Assembly: GCA_000226015.1 (NCBI GenBank)
Contig: JH152816.1
Location: 43,709-77,632 of the forward strand
From: Mnemiopsis leidyi
Lineage: Eukaryota; Ctenophora; Tentaculata; Lobata; Bolinopsidae
Direction of reading: 5' to 3'
Length of the DNA: 33,924 bases
In this document: positions 20,923-32,529 of the stretch, in pieces
How the letters are laid out: each line of letters starts with the position of its first letter
Position numbering within the stretch: the first letter of the stretch is position 1
The notes under the pieces: generated by a model
What the model saw: only the letters and a program-made list of their open reading frames with translations
What the model was told of the DNA's origin: nothing
The model's database searches: none
Translations under genes and position numbers: made by a program

Positions 20923-21753
20923 ATGACAACCATCAAGACTCAGAAACAGTTCCAGAACAAGTACAGGATAACACAGCTGCTTGGAGAAGGAGGATACGGT
21001 TCAGTCTATCTCTGTATAGAGATTTCAACCAGAGTGCTCCGTGCTGTCAAGATTCTCTCAAACGTGAAGGACTCCAGCACCAGCCTGTGTCCACGAAGAT
21101 ACCAAGCAGTTCCAAATGAAGTTCTTATCCTGGAATCTCTGTCCCATCCTAACATAGTGAGACTAATAGACGTGTACCGAGATGAGACGACCAACTCCTG
21201 GTACCTGGTACAGGAGTATCACCCTGGTTTCCAAGACCTCTTCTCCTTCATCAACAACACTGGTCCCATGACAACACGAGACTCTTCCTGCGTTGTCAAA
21301 CAGCTTGTCAATGTCCTGAACTACCTTCTTCACGAACAGAAAATCGACCACCGTGACATAAAGGACGAGAATATCCTATACAACCCTAAAACCAAACAGA
21401 TCAAACTCATTGACTTTGGATCAGCAGGTCGGCTCTCTACGGCTCCCTACACCTCATTCCGCGGGACTGACGTCTACATTCCCCCTGAATACTACCAACA
21501 CCGGAAATACTCGGCTTTACCAGCTACAGTCTGGGCTGTTGGGTGTCTCAGTTTCGTCCTTCTAAACGGAGATTGTCCTTTTCACAGTCGAGACGAGGTT
21601 AAAAACTTTCAGAAACTGTCAGACTTAAAAGGGTCAAAGTCTCTGATGTTGAGGTCAAAGAGGGTGGACTTTATAACTCAGTGTATGTCTGTTAACTCTG
21701 AGAAGCGAGCTCTGTTTTCTGACCTCCTATGTCATCCTTGGTTAAAGATATAA
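20923..21753 (+). CDS. PIM-like serine/threonine kinase, intronless
   Basis: A minimal protein kinase of 276 residues with no regulatory extensions, like the PIM family (CAMK group; constitutively active, growth/survival signalling in vertebrates). Visible in order: glycine loop GEGGYGSV (21-28), ATP lysine in AVK (43), alpha-C Glu in NEV (66), hinge-proximal LVQEYHPGFQDLFSFI resembling the PIM block PVQDLFDFI, catalytic loop HRDIKDEN (143-150), DFG (164-166), FRGTDVYIPPE (PPE 187-189) and the closing HPWL. All catalytic residues are intact. The PxxP-type hinge of vertebrate PIMs is not conserved. The start is the ATG in CACCATGAC, just before a coherent N-lobe. It is one uninterrupted exon, unlike the spliced neighbours, which suggests a retrocopy or an intronless lineage expansion. 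It converges with polybromo, whose predicted stop is about 320 bases away. Confidence 0.9.
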   Translation: MTTIKTQKQFQNKYRITQLLGEGGYGSVYLCIEISTRVLRAVKILSNVKDSSTSLCPRRYQAVPNEVLILESLSHPNIVRLIDVYRDETTNSWYLVQEYHPGFQDLFSFINNTGPMTTRDSSCVVKQLVNVLNYLLHEQKIDHRDIKDENILYNPKTKQIKLIDFGSAGRLSTAPYTSFRGTDVYIPPEYYQHRKYSALPATVWAVGCLSFVLLNGDCPFHSRDEVKNFQKLSDLKGSKSLMLRSKRVDFITQCMSVNSEKRALFSDLLCHPWLKI

Positions 21754-22071
21754 GAATTGTGATTATTTGAGACTTAAATTGTTTTGTGTTTATTTTAAGT
21801 AGTCCTGCTTTGATCGTACATTTTTTGCTGATTTGTATTAAAAAATTTGTTTTTCTGCTTATTATGCAAAATAACTATACCGGATAGGGAGAATGAGCAA
21901 AGTTTTTGTATTATAAGTTACAGCATACTACTAATAGAACTTATGTAGTATGTTAGCAGTAGCTGTAACTTGAAGTGTTCAGCGAAGTTCGATGAGCTAT
22001 ATTGAGTACGGGTACGCAAAATCCGATTCATTAACTTACTTGAGATAAATTGGCACACATTAATCTCGATA
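21754..22071. other. Convergent 3' region between the kinase and polybromo
   Basis: AT-rich with ATTAAA near 21838 on the plus strand and AATAAA on the minus strand near 21790, consistent with 3' ends from both sides. No coding exon was seen, and no HMG box could be found on the minus strand. Confidence 0.45.
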
Positions 22072-25000
22072 TCAACTAATGTAACCTGTCCAGTGTTTTA
22101 CAAATCGTCCAAACAAACCTTCAGAACTACTGAAAGTTTCCACTTGCACTGGCTTCAGAAACTGAGGTTTTGTCGTCTTAAACAGCCTCCTCGGACTCGG
22201 GTATTCGTACCATTCGTTCTTCTCGAAGTTTGCCAATGTTTCTTGAGGCTGAAAACCAGATACGTGAATATGATTATAAGTAACTCAACATACAAGAGTC
22301 GGCGCGAGCGCAAGCCGTTTACCCAAGTGATAAAATACTTCTTGACTGAAATTATTCCACAAAGTTCGTCATTGCATCAATAATTCACAACTCAATAAGA
22401 AGACAGTCATTTATTCTTACAGTTAGATATAGTTTAGACTCAGTGAGTTTGCTAAACTTGTGGGTTGACTCGTCATACTTGTTGTCACAGATGTACACGT
22501 CCTTCTCCAGGAACGAGAGTGGGTGACGAGTAGTGTAGTCCTTGGCGGACATGATCTCACAACGTCCCTCAACACTGCGGGAGTGTCTCGTTAATGAAAC
22601 ATTGAAAGTTTTCTGTAAAATTAAGGCATTTGTAAAACATGTATACTCTTTTTTGCAACTAAATGCAATTACATAGTCATGTCATTATTTAATAGTGATA
22701 TGTTTAGGCTGGCTAAAGCTGGGAAGCCGAAAAAAAAACAATAATATTAAGAGGGAATTCCATACTCGTAAGTAGTTGATTTCTGAGTTAAAGCTTTAGT
22801 ATTTGTTAAAATCTTTGAACAAAAGATGTTAACAAAATTGAGTTATTCTTTACATATTGTTGACCACACTTTGAATCAAGAAAACTATGATTCATTTTGT
22901 GCTACCAATGCGGTACGTGTTACTAAGTCCTACTTGAATTATCCATGTGTAACCCATGACTCCTGCTATCACTCTCGCTGGTGCACCAAAATATGCCGAC
23001 TTATTTTCCACAGCAGAAAACAACATCTTTCCCCACACTTGGACTTTCAATTTTCGGAACATTGACGTTTCCACGGTTCAAGTATCAACTTTTTTCATAT
23101 TGAATTAAAAGTAGCTAGATAACATGATAAGGTCACGAAAAAGCTCATGTGATTTTGATTTCAAGCTTAAGTTAAAAGTCTTGAGTTAGAGGAGTTCCGT
23201 TCACTTCTGATACAGGTTTCATCATTTGGGTACACTTCACAAGAAGGAAAATTTACGACCTATCGGTTACATTTGTTTGTATCTCTAAATTAATCTCTAG
23301 ATTATGCTCAACAGTTATTTTACTTTCAACACGTCACACCAAATTTCACTTTTACAGGATGAAAATTCTTCTTGTTCTATGTCTGGCTGGGGCGGCTCTG
23401 GGAAACCTGGCCTTTGACGAGTGGGCTCGAGAACACGGCAAGGTGTACTCCTCATACCGAGAGAGGATGTACAGACAGGAGATCTGGCACTCCAACATGG
23501 AAACAATCCTAGCTCACAATGTCAGACACGTCAAAGGAGAGGTTACCTATGACATGGCCATGAACGCCTTCGGAGATATGACGTTTGAGGAGTTCCGCTC
23601 TCAGAAGACCTGCTTCAACAAGGGAAACTTGGCAAACACCCCCAAGATTCACTACCAGGGCTCCACCTTTATGGCACCTCTCAACTTTACTGCTCCCGAC
23701 TCCGTGGACTTTAGAGAACTCGGCTACGTCACCAAGATCAAGGACCAGGGACAATGCGGGAGCTGCTGGGCCTTCTCTACTACTGGATCCCTGGAGGGAC
23801 AACTGTTCAGAAAGAACGGGAAACTGGTGGCTCTCAGTGAGCAGCAGCTGGTAGACTGCTCCGGCAAGTTCGGCAATGACGGCTGTGATGGAGGTCTCAT
23901 GGACTGGGCATTCACCTACATCATGAGCGTCAAGGGACTGGAGACAGAGAAAGCTTACCCCTACACTGCTGAAGATGGTGAGTGCCAGTACGACGCCAGC
24001 AAAGCTGTCGGACCCGCCACCGGCTTTGTCGACATTCCCGAGGGCAGTGAGGACATGCTGAAGATGGCTATTGCAGCTAACGGGCCTGTCTCCGTGGCAA
24101 TAGACGCCAGCCACAACTCCTTCCAGTTCTACAACAAGGGAGTTTACAACGAGCCTCAGTGCAGCAGCACTCAGCTGGACCACGGTGTTCTGGCTGTAGG
24201 ATACGGAACTATGGACGGATCTGACTACTACATTGTGAAGAACTCCTGGGGAACCAGCTGGGGTATGGACGGTTACATCATGATGACAAGGAACAAGAAG
24301 AACCAGTGTGGTATCGCCACTTCTGCTTCCTTCCCCATGGTCTAAATTGTAAGTGTAAACACGAACATTCGGACCGGTGAAGAGTAAACTTACGATTTAC
24401 TCAAATTTAAATTTATACACTGTTCAACTAAAGCGTTTTATAAAGTAGAATCCTTAAGCAAATATTTTTATAGAATTTTAGAATTTGAAAAATTTCAATT
24501 TGAAAAATGTCCTTTTTTGTATGTTAGGTTTGTTTTAGAATTTATTTTGTACTCATGAAATATTTGAAAAATAATAACCAACGTGTACTTAATTTCTACT
24601 ATATAGAGTAGCAATCGAAATTCCTGCGAAATTCCAAATTTTTTAGTTGTAGTTCAAATCATCCAAGCTTTTCCAATACGGTAAGAATAAAGAATTGGGC
24701 CGTTTTTAGTATGCAGTGAGTATGTTGACCGTTTTATTTTGATCACGTGCACAAAAAGGAAAATAAACAATCTTGCCATTTTGGCCCTTGGGGCGAGACA
24801 CGAAAAAATAAACTCAAGTAGTGAGACTAACAACCCAGATAGCAGAGCGCAGATAGTTTACCTGTTTATGTGGTTCATATCAGCAATACTACTCAATAGC
24901 ACTTCGTTGGGATAGAAAGCCTTGGTGTTGTAGAACTTAGTGTCGGACGGTCTGATAAACCATGGTCCATACACCCTGACGTCACCTCTGTTATCCTGAA

Positions 25001-28000
25001 TGACAGTTAAGTACATAGTTATTAAATTGTAAATATTTGAACTAAACGGGTACCAATAAACTGGGATACTCGGTAAACTAGCACAGCCGTAGTATAAAGA
25101 AAACAACAATAAGTGAAAATGTCAAACTTCTGGCCTGCTGTCTAATAGTGCAAACCTTGTGAATCTTGTCAATCCTCGCAATATACGGAAGCTCGTTCTC
25201 AGATCTCAAGTAAACAAAATCTCCAACTTTAAAGATATCGCCGTTGTCACGTACATACTGTAGGTAGTATGTCTTGTTGTCGTTAGTACCGTGTACTACT
25301 GTCTGTGTGGAATACCTGAGCACGGTAGTATTGTACGACACGTGATAGCAGTTGATGCTATGACAATAATCAGCTTCATATAAAATGCATCTTTTCTCAG
25401 TTGTGGAAAACATACGTCGAAAAACAATACGTTCGGAGGAACTGTGAAACATACGGTAAAAAGCTACATTGTTGATTGATTGCAGTACCACTTCAAGGGC
25501 CATTTCGATCAGTACAAAAGTTAAATAATCTTTGTTTTTTGTTATTGCTGCTTAAAAATTCAAAAGATTAAAATCTATTGAATCCAAATTAATAATTTTG
25601 CGCGCGAAATTGCAAAATATTTGCTGTCATTTTGTTTTATTGTAAGAATGCTATTCGGAGCTAGCGCGCATAGGTTTTAAAAGTGTAAACTTTGGCCTGA
25701 GACGTGTTGTTTTGGCGCGAAAACAGATATGTGTCGATATTGACAAAGCTCGTCTAGTTTGGAAAGAAATGAATATCAATAGTATTTACCTTGAAGATGA
25801 AAGTTTAGCGAAGAAAGAGTTAAAGGACTGCTTACAGTAGGAGGCTTTGTTGGTGACGATATCGGATGATATTCGTGTTCTGAGGATGTTTATTGTTTAG
25901 ACAGGTTGGATAACTAATCCCATCTGTTTGTAATGATAATTATTTAAGTTGTATAATTCACATTGACTTTAGTTGCAAAGGCATGATTCGTGTGATAGAT
26001 CGTATATAAAGATGACATGTGTACCTGTAATTGTAGCTGAGATAACGGAATCGCTTGGTGACCTTGTTTCTAACGTTTTTAATATGGACAATGTCCTTCA
26101 AATCGGTCTTGAACAGTGTATCGCCTGTTAGATAAACACATTGATGCTCCCAATATTGAATACCAAGTCAGTACAGAAAACATTTTGCCGAAACACAAAA
26201 ACGATAAAATAAAGTAAAACACCCACCATCACTACAAATTAAATACATTTATTGAGTGACAATGTCTAAGTAGCTGAGGATGAAGAAAATATTTCTACAA
26301 TAATTTCAGCTCGTTTCATTGCCTCCGGGAACGACACAATGAAAGTGTTTCTGTCCTACCCACCATCCTCGAAATAAACAGTGCCAGCAATCCAACATGG
26401 ACTGTTTATAGAGTTGATGTGTAAGACCATCTCATCCCCCTCCCCGTACTCCACAGACACCTTGTCTCCGACCAGGAAGCTTGTGTTCTGGTATGTCAGG
26501 CATGTGATCGGAGCAGGTGGAATCTGAAGATCTAGCCTGGAGGGTATAGGGTGTTTTTTATTTAGCTCAACTTGAGATTTATACTAAATTTGAAAAACAA
26601 GAGATTCAAACTCTGTGACAAGACTTGCATAGGGAAAGGTTAGATAGGCGAATAATTCGAAATATGCGAATATTGTATTATTCAAGACACGTACCGATCC
26701 TGAAAATGCTGTATGAAGCTTTCCATAGTTAGATCAAAGCAGGGCGATTTTATGGGCACAACTTTGTCTCTCAATGTAATGTACCTCTCGAATATGTTCA
26801 GAAGTTTTGTTCCGGTTTCTGAAAACTGAAACAATCGGCAACGTTAGATAACTAGTCAAACTACAAAACTGATAAACACTTTAAGACAAAAAAATAAAAA
26901 TATTAGGTCTCGTCCTAATATTCTAATCCTACCTGGTTGTTGTCCATGTTGGAGACAATGATGTGAAGAAGTTCGTCTTGAAACCGATCGTACCGCGTAT
27001 AATACCCACACTCCACATTCTCCCGCAACTCTCTGTTTTACAAACTTTGTTAACCAAACTGTATGCTTTACATTTGTTACTGCTGATGTTTACGAGTAGG
27101 ATTAAACACATAACAAACCAAATTAGAATGTAAACAATTCACCTGAATGACATGCTGATAAACTTAGAGTTTCCTCCTGACTTGGTCAAATCGTCAATCT
27201 CAGTAGTTCTGCCCAGAACTCCAACTATCTGCATCATCGCGTGTTGGGCAAGTACGAGGGTCTCCATGCTGTCATCAGGCGAGAGTTGAGATAGCAGAAC
27301 TTTCTGGAGTTTCAGTGCGGCCTCGTGTAGCTCAGATTTTTCTTCGTTGTAGTATCTGAATGTGGGGTATTTGTCTAAATCTGATATAACCAAGATGTTC
27401 CCATATATATGGTAATGAGCGGCACAGTCAGAAACGAAGCTCCGCATTGTCAGCATTTATTTTTTTAGAAACAATTTAATCAAATGCTGGCAATCGGTGG
27501 GATATGTGCATTTTGCAGCTCAAACCGGACTGCACTTCTCATAAAATTCATGACCATTTCATCTATATAGGACGTTTTCGAATTAAGAAATTCTAGCCTC
27601 TCACAAGCTCATGCTCTCCACCACCCAAAAATAACTTATCAGCTAATCACAACATCGCTCGACAAACTTACATTTATTTGCAAGACTGACCTGGCATTTT
27701 GCACGATGAGAAGGCAGGAACTAACGAGAGTTTCAACACTGCTTATTGACCCAGCCTCCAATCCTTGTTCTATAACATCCAAACTCATCGGGTATTTAAT
27801 GATAGAGTGGTATGATTTACTTGTTGGGATTGAGAAGAATTCATCAAACATGAGCTTTCCAGCGGAATCTCTGTGATTTTTCAACAAATTGAAGATTTTT
27901 CTGGCTTTGGCTTTGGTCAAAACCACCTTTTTGGGCGTTGGCTTTGCAGTAGGGGTTTGAACGTATTCAATTGAACTTTCTGCGATTTCAGCTTCGGAAT

Positions 28001-31000
28001 CAGCAGGTTTCTTTTGGTTGGACTTGGGAGTTTTGGAAATTTGATTGGGATTTTTGGGGGTTTTTGCCTTTGGCGTCCGTTGAGGTGTTACTTTGGGAGT
28101 TTTTACTAAGTCAGCCTCCTTTTTCACAACTGGCTCCTTTTTCACCATAGCAGGTGAAAATGAAGTCCTAGGCTCTCGAATGGTAGAGTTTGGCTTCTTG
28201 ATAAGTTTATCAAAAAGTGGAGTTTGAAGAGTTCTCCAAACATCACTGCAATCCACCAGAACTAGGTCCTCAGACAAAACATCAAGGGTTGGAACGGTCG
28301 GTAGCAGGTCTTTCTTTTGCTTAGTCATTCTTGTGATGTTTGTGTTATGTGTGAGAATGGAACTGTAGGGCGTGTGTCGAAACAGCAACATTAGCTCCTC
28401 CTGCAGAAAGAATTTCTTCCCTTCAATGGAGTATGTTGGCATACATTTGAAGAGCTTCTTGCTCTCAGTGTCAGCTTTTACCAGCTTCAATAGGACTTTT
28501 TCGATTGTGGCAAATTCTGGGCATAGGGTGTCAATTCTGGAAGACATGCCACAAACCACTTTAAGCAATACATTCCGACAATCTTCAGTTGTCTCCAAGA
28601 TATCTTCAAAGTCAACGATGCTGTCAATTTTACTGTGAAAAGAGGAGTAAATTCGGACCATCTCAGATTGAATTTCGCTGCCTTTGTCTTTCAGATCAGT
28701 GAAGCAGGTAAATACAAGATACTCAATACTGCTTGACTCTTCTGCAGATTGTATGGTACTTTCAACCACCGTTGCAACTTGTTTCGGGGGCGATTTTATT
28801 GGGGTTTTGGAAGCTTTTTGTGTCTTTTCTTTCTTTACAGACGGGGAGGAGGTTTCAGAATCTTTAGAAGGAGTTTTTGATCTGGATATACCACCTGCTT
28901 TTCTCTTCTCGCCAATCTTGGTGGTTGAAGGTAATGGTTTTGTTTCTGGAATAGTCTCATTTTCTTCCTTGATGTAGGCTTGGGCAAGAGAATTGACAAA
29001 ATCCTTCAAATTGACTGCATCCTTGCTAATGATACTGGATTTAGTATTAAATTGGATAGCATTGTCACCCATCGTCGTAATATCCTGTATGAGTTGCATG
29101 ATGTTCTCATACTTGCAAGCTATGATCTTGCTTCTGATCCCACACAGGGAGATGGGGTTCTTCACTTCTTTGTAGTACAGGGGAAGTGTTTCCATGTCAG
29201 GAAGTCTGATGAAAGCAGATGTTATAGGTCGTCCACTTTTGTTGCACTTAGCGACTGCCTGAAAGCATTTATCATGATGACTTAAAGCTGAAGAGTGTAA
29301 ACACGGTGTTTGATGGAAATTGCAACTGCAAAACGTCGAGAATTAGCAATAAATGTGGAAACACCTATCTAGGTACCTTATATGTTGATACTTGAATATT
29401 TAGAGCCTAAAGGAAATAAAAAAATTGCAGCAACCCAAAGTTTCTCACCTGACAATACATGTTCCAGAAGTCAACAAACATGTCATTATTGAACTTGACC
29501 TTCTTCGGATCTGGAACATAGTCCAAAAACTCATACTGGGAGTTAACTGCAGTTCTCAGACTCTTGTCAGCCATCTTTGTCGATGTCATGTGCTTCTTGA
29601 TAGCTCCGAGTATCTCCAAACTCATATCATATATCTCAGTGTGTGGCTCATTGTATGTCTTTGCATTGATGCACATAATGAGAATGTCAGTGTAACAATG
29701 ATATAGGGAGGTGTTGAGTCCTTTCGTGATGGATTCTTTGATCATCGAAAGACTTATTGGCAGCTGTATAATCTGAAGGGCAAGGAAATTTCTATGCACA
29801 GAATCTAAATTTTGAAAAGAAATACACAAAACAAATTAGTTCAAATCATAAAAACCTACAAAACTACTAAGAATTCAAACATTGCAAAGCCTGTTCACAG
29901 GATTTACCTCATAGTAGTCAGGGAGGATGTTTCTGTCTGGCAACTGAGTGAAAGCTTTCTGAACCCCTGCCCTTACATTAGCCGCTTTTAAGAGAGCATT
30001 ACACAAACTTTGTACTCTGTGATGAGTTGTTTAGTCAAGCAAACAAAGCTCAGACAGGATACATGGACATATTTTGTTGTAACCTTTCGAACATGCGATT
30101 GAGTTTAATTTGAGCAAAAATTTAAATAGCATCCTCCAAAAAATAGCAATAACTACCTGGAGCAATTAGCATCAAAGTCAAAGTTTGTCATGCTCATGGC
30201 CTCCATTTTGTTTGGGGTCAATTTCAGCTTTATTTTAATCTTCTCAGATTTGGCTGGAGTCTTTTCTGTTGATTTTGCAGGAGTTTTCGAAAGTTTTTTC
30301 TTCTTAGGAGAACGGGGAGATTTTTCCTGAAGGATGGTTAGAACATAGCAGTTAAATTGCGATATTATCAATTCAACATACTATGATTTGCAAAAGGATT
30401 AAATTATTTATGATAGAATCACAGAGGACGGATATTTCAAATAAGGCAAACTTTAGAAATGTTTTTCTTCTTCTTAAGAAGAACAGATTCCGATGCTGAT
30501 GTGTCAGTCTCATTGCCAGAATTGTAGTAATCCATACTAATCAACTTGTTCAATTCTTCTGCAAATTTCTGGGAGGTTTTATCGTATTAATCATGGAAAT
30601 TTTTTAAAGTGCCATAGTAATAATTTTTAGAAGTAATCCAAGGACTTATTTAATTAATCATGATTTTTCATTTCTAATACTTTTTTGCGGAAGGCAAAAA
30701 AGTAAAGTAGATGGTTTAAAGTGGTCGAATTTTGGAGGTGGTAGGTGGGTAGGTAGGTAGATGGCTGTGTCCGCTGTCCGCGGTCACAAAGCGATTTGAC
30801 ACATAGTGCAGTGCGCGCCACCGTTACCATGTCGACGTCACAAATTGCCTCCGCAAAGTTCTTCTACGCTGAATATATATTTGTGTGTTTATCACCCTTG
30901 CGCGGCGCACGCATAACTACCAGAGTATTACTCCGAAGTATTATGTCAATTTGATATCCAATTCTAATGCTTATCTGACTTATCTATAGTCTAAGTTTAT

Positions 31001-31949
31001 GCACAACTGTGGCCAATTAATTCATTCTTAATTTTGCTATATCAAGATAATATTAATAGATTATGTAACACAATAAGACGACACGCAAATTTAACAGTGT
31101 AGCGTTAATCATTATGCTAATATAAACACATCGCAATGGGCCTAATGAATTAGCTATCGTAATTATTTTACAAATCGCATATCTCATGAATGCGCTCTTC
31201 TGCACCTGTTTTCACTTTTATTATCAATTGTCAATATTAGTTATATTTGACTAGATTTCATGTTTCAGTTTCACGACCAATATTTTCACTGAAGCTTCCA
31301 TGGTATTCCATTAGCAGTCTTTGCGGCAGAATTTATTTTTACAACATATTCAAAATTCTACACTTCTAGCACCAGCAGAAGGAAAATCGAAAGAGCTTTT
31401 ATAGGATTTGAGAGATGGAAATCTAGCGTCCGCCTGAGACCTAACTAAGCGGACGCAATTCTTGTTCATAACATCTTTGAAGTGAATAAAAATTTTGCAC
31501 AACTAAGTTGACTACAATGTACCTGCTCAGCATCCTCTATACCAGTCTTTTCCAATCTATCAAGCCGCTTCAAATTCGAAAATACTATCTTTACGTCAGT
31601 TAGAAAACTGTCAAATGCGAAATAGCCTAGGTTCTTGACCTTTTTTATGATGTGACCAAATGCCTGAAATGATGCCATGTAATATTATTGATACTCATAC
31701 ACATTGCACCAGGCTACTATTTCAAACTTCATAAGTAAAGTGTGTAATAATTTATCAAAACAAAACTTTTAACTGCTTATAAATGCAAGTATGCCCTTCA
31801 AGAATAACACAGACATGTGATTAAGAAGAAAGTAAATTCTGTGATACCTTGTAAACTGATCTTGTCTTAGTCAAAGCTTCATGATCGGTTAAAACTTTTG
31901 TCAGCTCTTGACAGAGTGCATTCAACTCATATTCACAATCATCAGACAT
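22072..31949 (-). CDS. PBRM1: Polybromo (PBRM1-like), PBAF bromodomain/BAH subunit
   Basis: Polybromo targets the PBAF remodeller to acetylated chromatin. Sixteen exons join in phase to 1,290 residues: 31848-31949, 31523-31663, 30452-30568, 30157-30326, 29908-30016, 29449-29772, 27691-29258, 27143-27355, 26933-27032, 26695-26825, 26364-26536, 26025-26124, 25156-25315, 24862-24995, 22421-22574 and 22072-22248. Three bromodomains look functional, with NAKTYN (Asn about 254), NAIQFN (about 392) and NARYYN (about 847). Two others (residues 10-105 and 860-980) are degenerate. A BAH domain follows ([25 protein letters not shown], then [12 protein letters not shown], as in PBRM1's GKCAVLSFKDF), preceded by a partial BAH-like unit ([16 protein letters not shown]). 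No C-terminal HMG box was found; vertebrate PBRM1 is about 1,690 residues. The last exon could alternatively splice at GAAG|GTTTGT (22119). Confidence 0.88.
22575..23358. other. Polybromo intron 14, part between exon 15 and cathepsin L
   Basis: No exon assigned. At 22892-23074 a minus frame ([19 protein letters not shown]) is mirrored by an open plus frame; no domain recognised. It could be a repeat or an unspliced intronic frame. Confidence 0.3.
23359..24345 (+). CDS. Cathepsin L-like cysteine protease (papain family C1A), nested in a polybromo intron
   Basis: A secreted/lysosomal endopeptidase made as a proenzyme. Of 328 residues, 1-15 are a signal peptide ([15 protein letters not shown]). 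The I29 inhibitor prodomain has an ERFNIN-type helix (34-54) and NAFGDMT (69-75). The mature protease begins near APDSVDFRE (112). The catalytic set is complete: Gln130, Cys136 in QCGSCWAF, His275 in [11 protein letters not shown], Asn295 in KNSWG. GCDGG (175-179) is the usual S2 loop. The length is typical. It is one coding exon on the strand opposite polybromo, wholly inside the intron between polybromo exons at 24862 and 22574. A strong acceptor (CTTTTACAG) ends one base before the ATG, and a GTAAGT donor begins four bases after the stop, so UTR introns or leader splicing are likely. AATAAA occurs near 24686. Confidence 0.95.
   Translation: MKILLVLCLAGAALGNLAFDEWAREHGKVYSSYRERMYRQEIWHSNMETILAHNVRHVKGEVTYDMAMNAFGDMTFEEFRSQKTCFNKGNLANTPKIHYQGSTFMAPLNFTAPDSVDFRELGYVTKIKDQGQCGSCWAFSTTGSLEGQLFRKNGKLVALSEQQLVDCSGKFGNDGCDGGLMDWAFTYIMSVKGLETEKAYPYTAEDGECQYDASKAVGPATGFVDIPEGSEDMLKMAIAANGPVSVAIDASHNSFQFYNKGVYNEPQCSSTQLDHGVLAVGYGTMDGSDYYIVKNSWGTSWGMDGYIMMTRNKKNQCGIATSASFPMV
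30569..31522 (-). other. Polybromo intron 2 with GGTA-type simple repeat
   Basis: The second-largest polybromo intron (954 bp). It contains a short GGTAGGTGGGTAGGTAGGTA simple repeat near 30740, followed by a GC-rich patch (30765-30840, with CCGCTGTCCGCGG and GTGCGCGCCA) in otherwise AT-rich DNA. No gene seen. Confidence 0.4.
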
Positions 31950-31960
31950 GTGACCTTAAA

Positions 31961-32031
31961 TGATAAATGAATAAATAAAGGGTTCAATGATAAATAAAGG
32001 GTTAAATGATAAATGAATAAATAAAGGGTTC
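31961..32031. repeat. Short tandem repeat just upstream of the polybromo start codon
   Basis: Three copies of a unit tgataaat(gaataaat)aaagggtt; the middle copy lacks an 8-base segment. It lies 12-82 bases 5' of the predicted ATG at 31949 on the minus strand, so within the 5' UTR or core promoter. Confidence 0.8.
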
Positions 32032-32529
32032 ACAGCATTATCTCAGGTATTGAATTAAAATGTCATTGTAATTGGAAACTGTAAATTAAATTTTGCAGCA
32101 CAATTACAGAGTATAACATCTAATAATTAAAAATATATAGGTGACACACTACCCTGCTGCAGGATACAGCATGAAAGGGTCCTGCTCTTTTGACATAAAA
32201 CTGGAAAAGCACAAGCCATAGGTCTTGTTGGCCCAAGTGTTTTAGGAGGAGCGGGCAGGACAATTATTATTTGAGATAGAACATCAATAGGACACAAAGT
32301 AATCACATAGGTTAAACACTGGTGTCTTAGTGTTTAGGGTAGACAGTTGCAAATGTACACAGAATACCTGCTAATAACTTAGCTGATGCAATCAACAATT
32401 GTCCGGGAGGCAAAGTTCTCGAGAATCGAGATACAAGAGCACTATGAGCATATTTGTCCATAGAAACAAATTAAGTGCAATGATAATTATCTCTCAAATC
32501 CAAGAAAATAATCAAAAAACATAAACCTC
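32032..32529. other. Polybromo upstream region; no gene seen
   Basis: AT-rich intergenic DNA between the polybromo start and the LINE remnant. A palindromic CACACTACCCTGCTGCAGG segment and a few short repeats are present; no coding exon is supported. Confidence 0.4.

Noticed and set aside
23509-24183. A 224-codon minus frame
   Set aside because: It is the antisense of the cathepsin L coding exon.
28372-29285. Several plus frames of 88-101 codons
   Set aside because: They are antisense shadows of the large polybromo exon 27691-29258.
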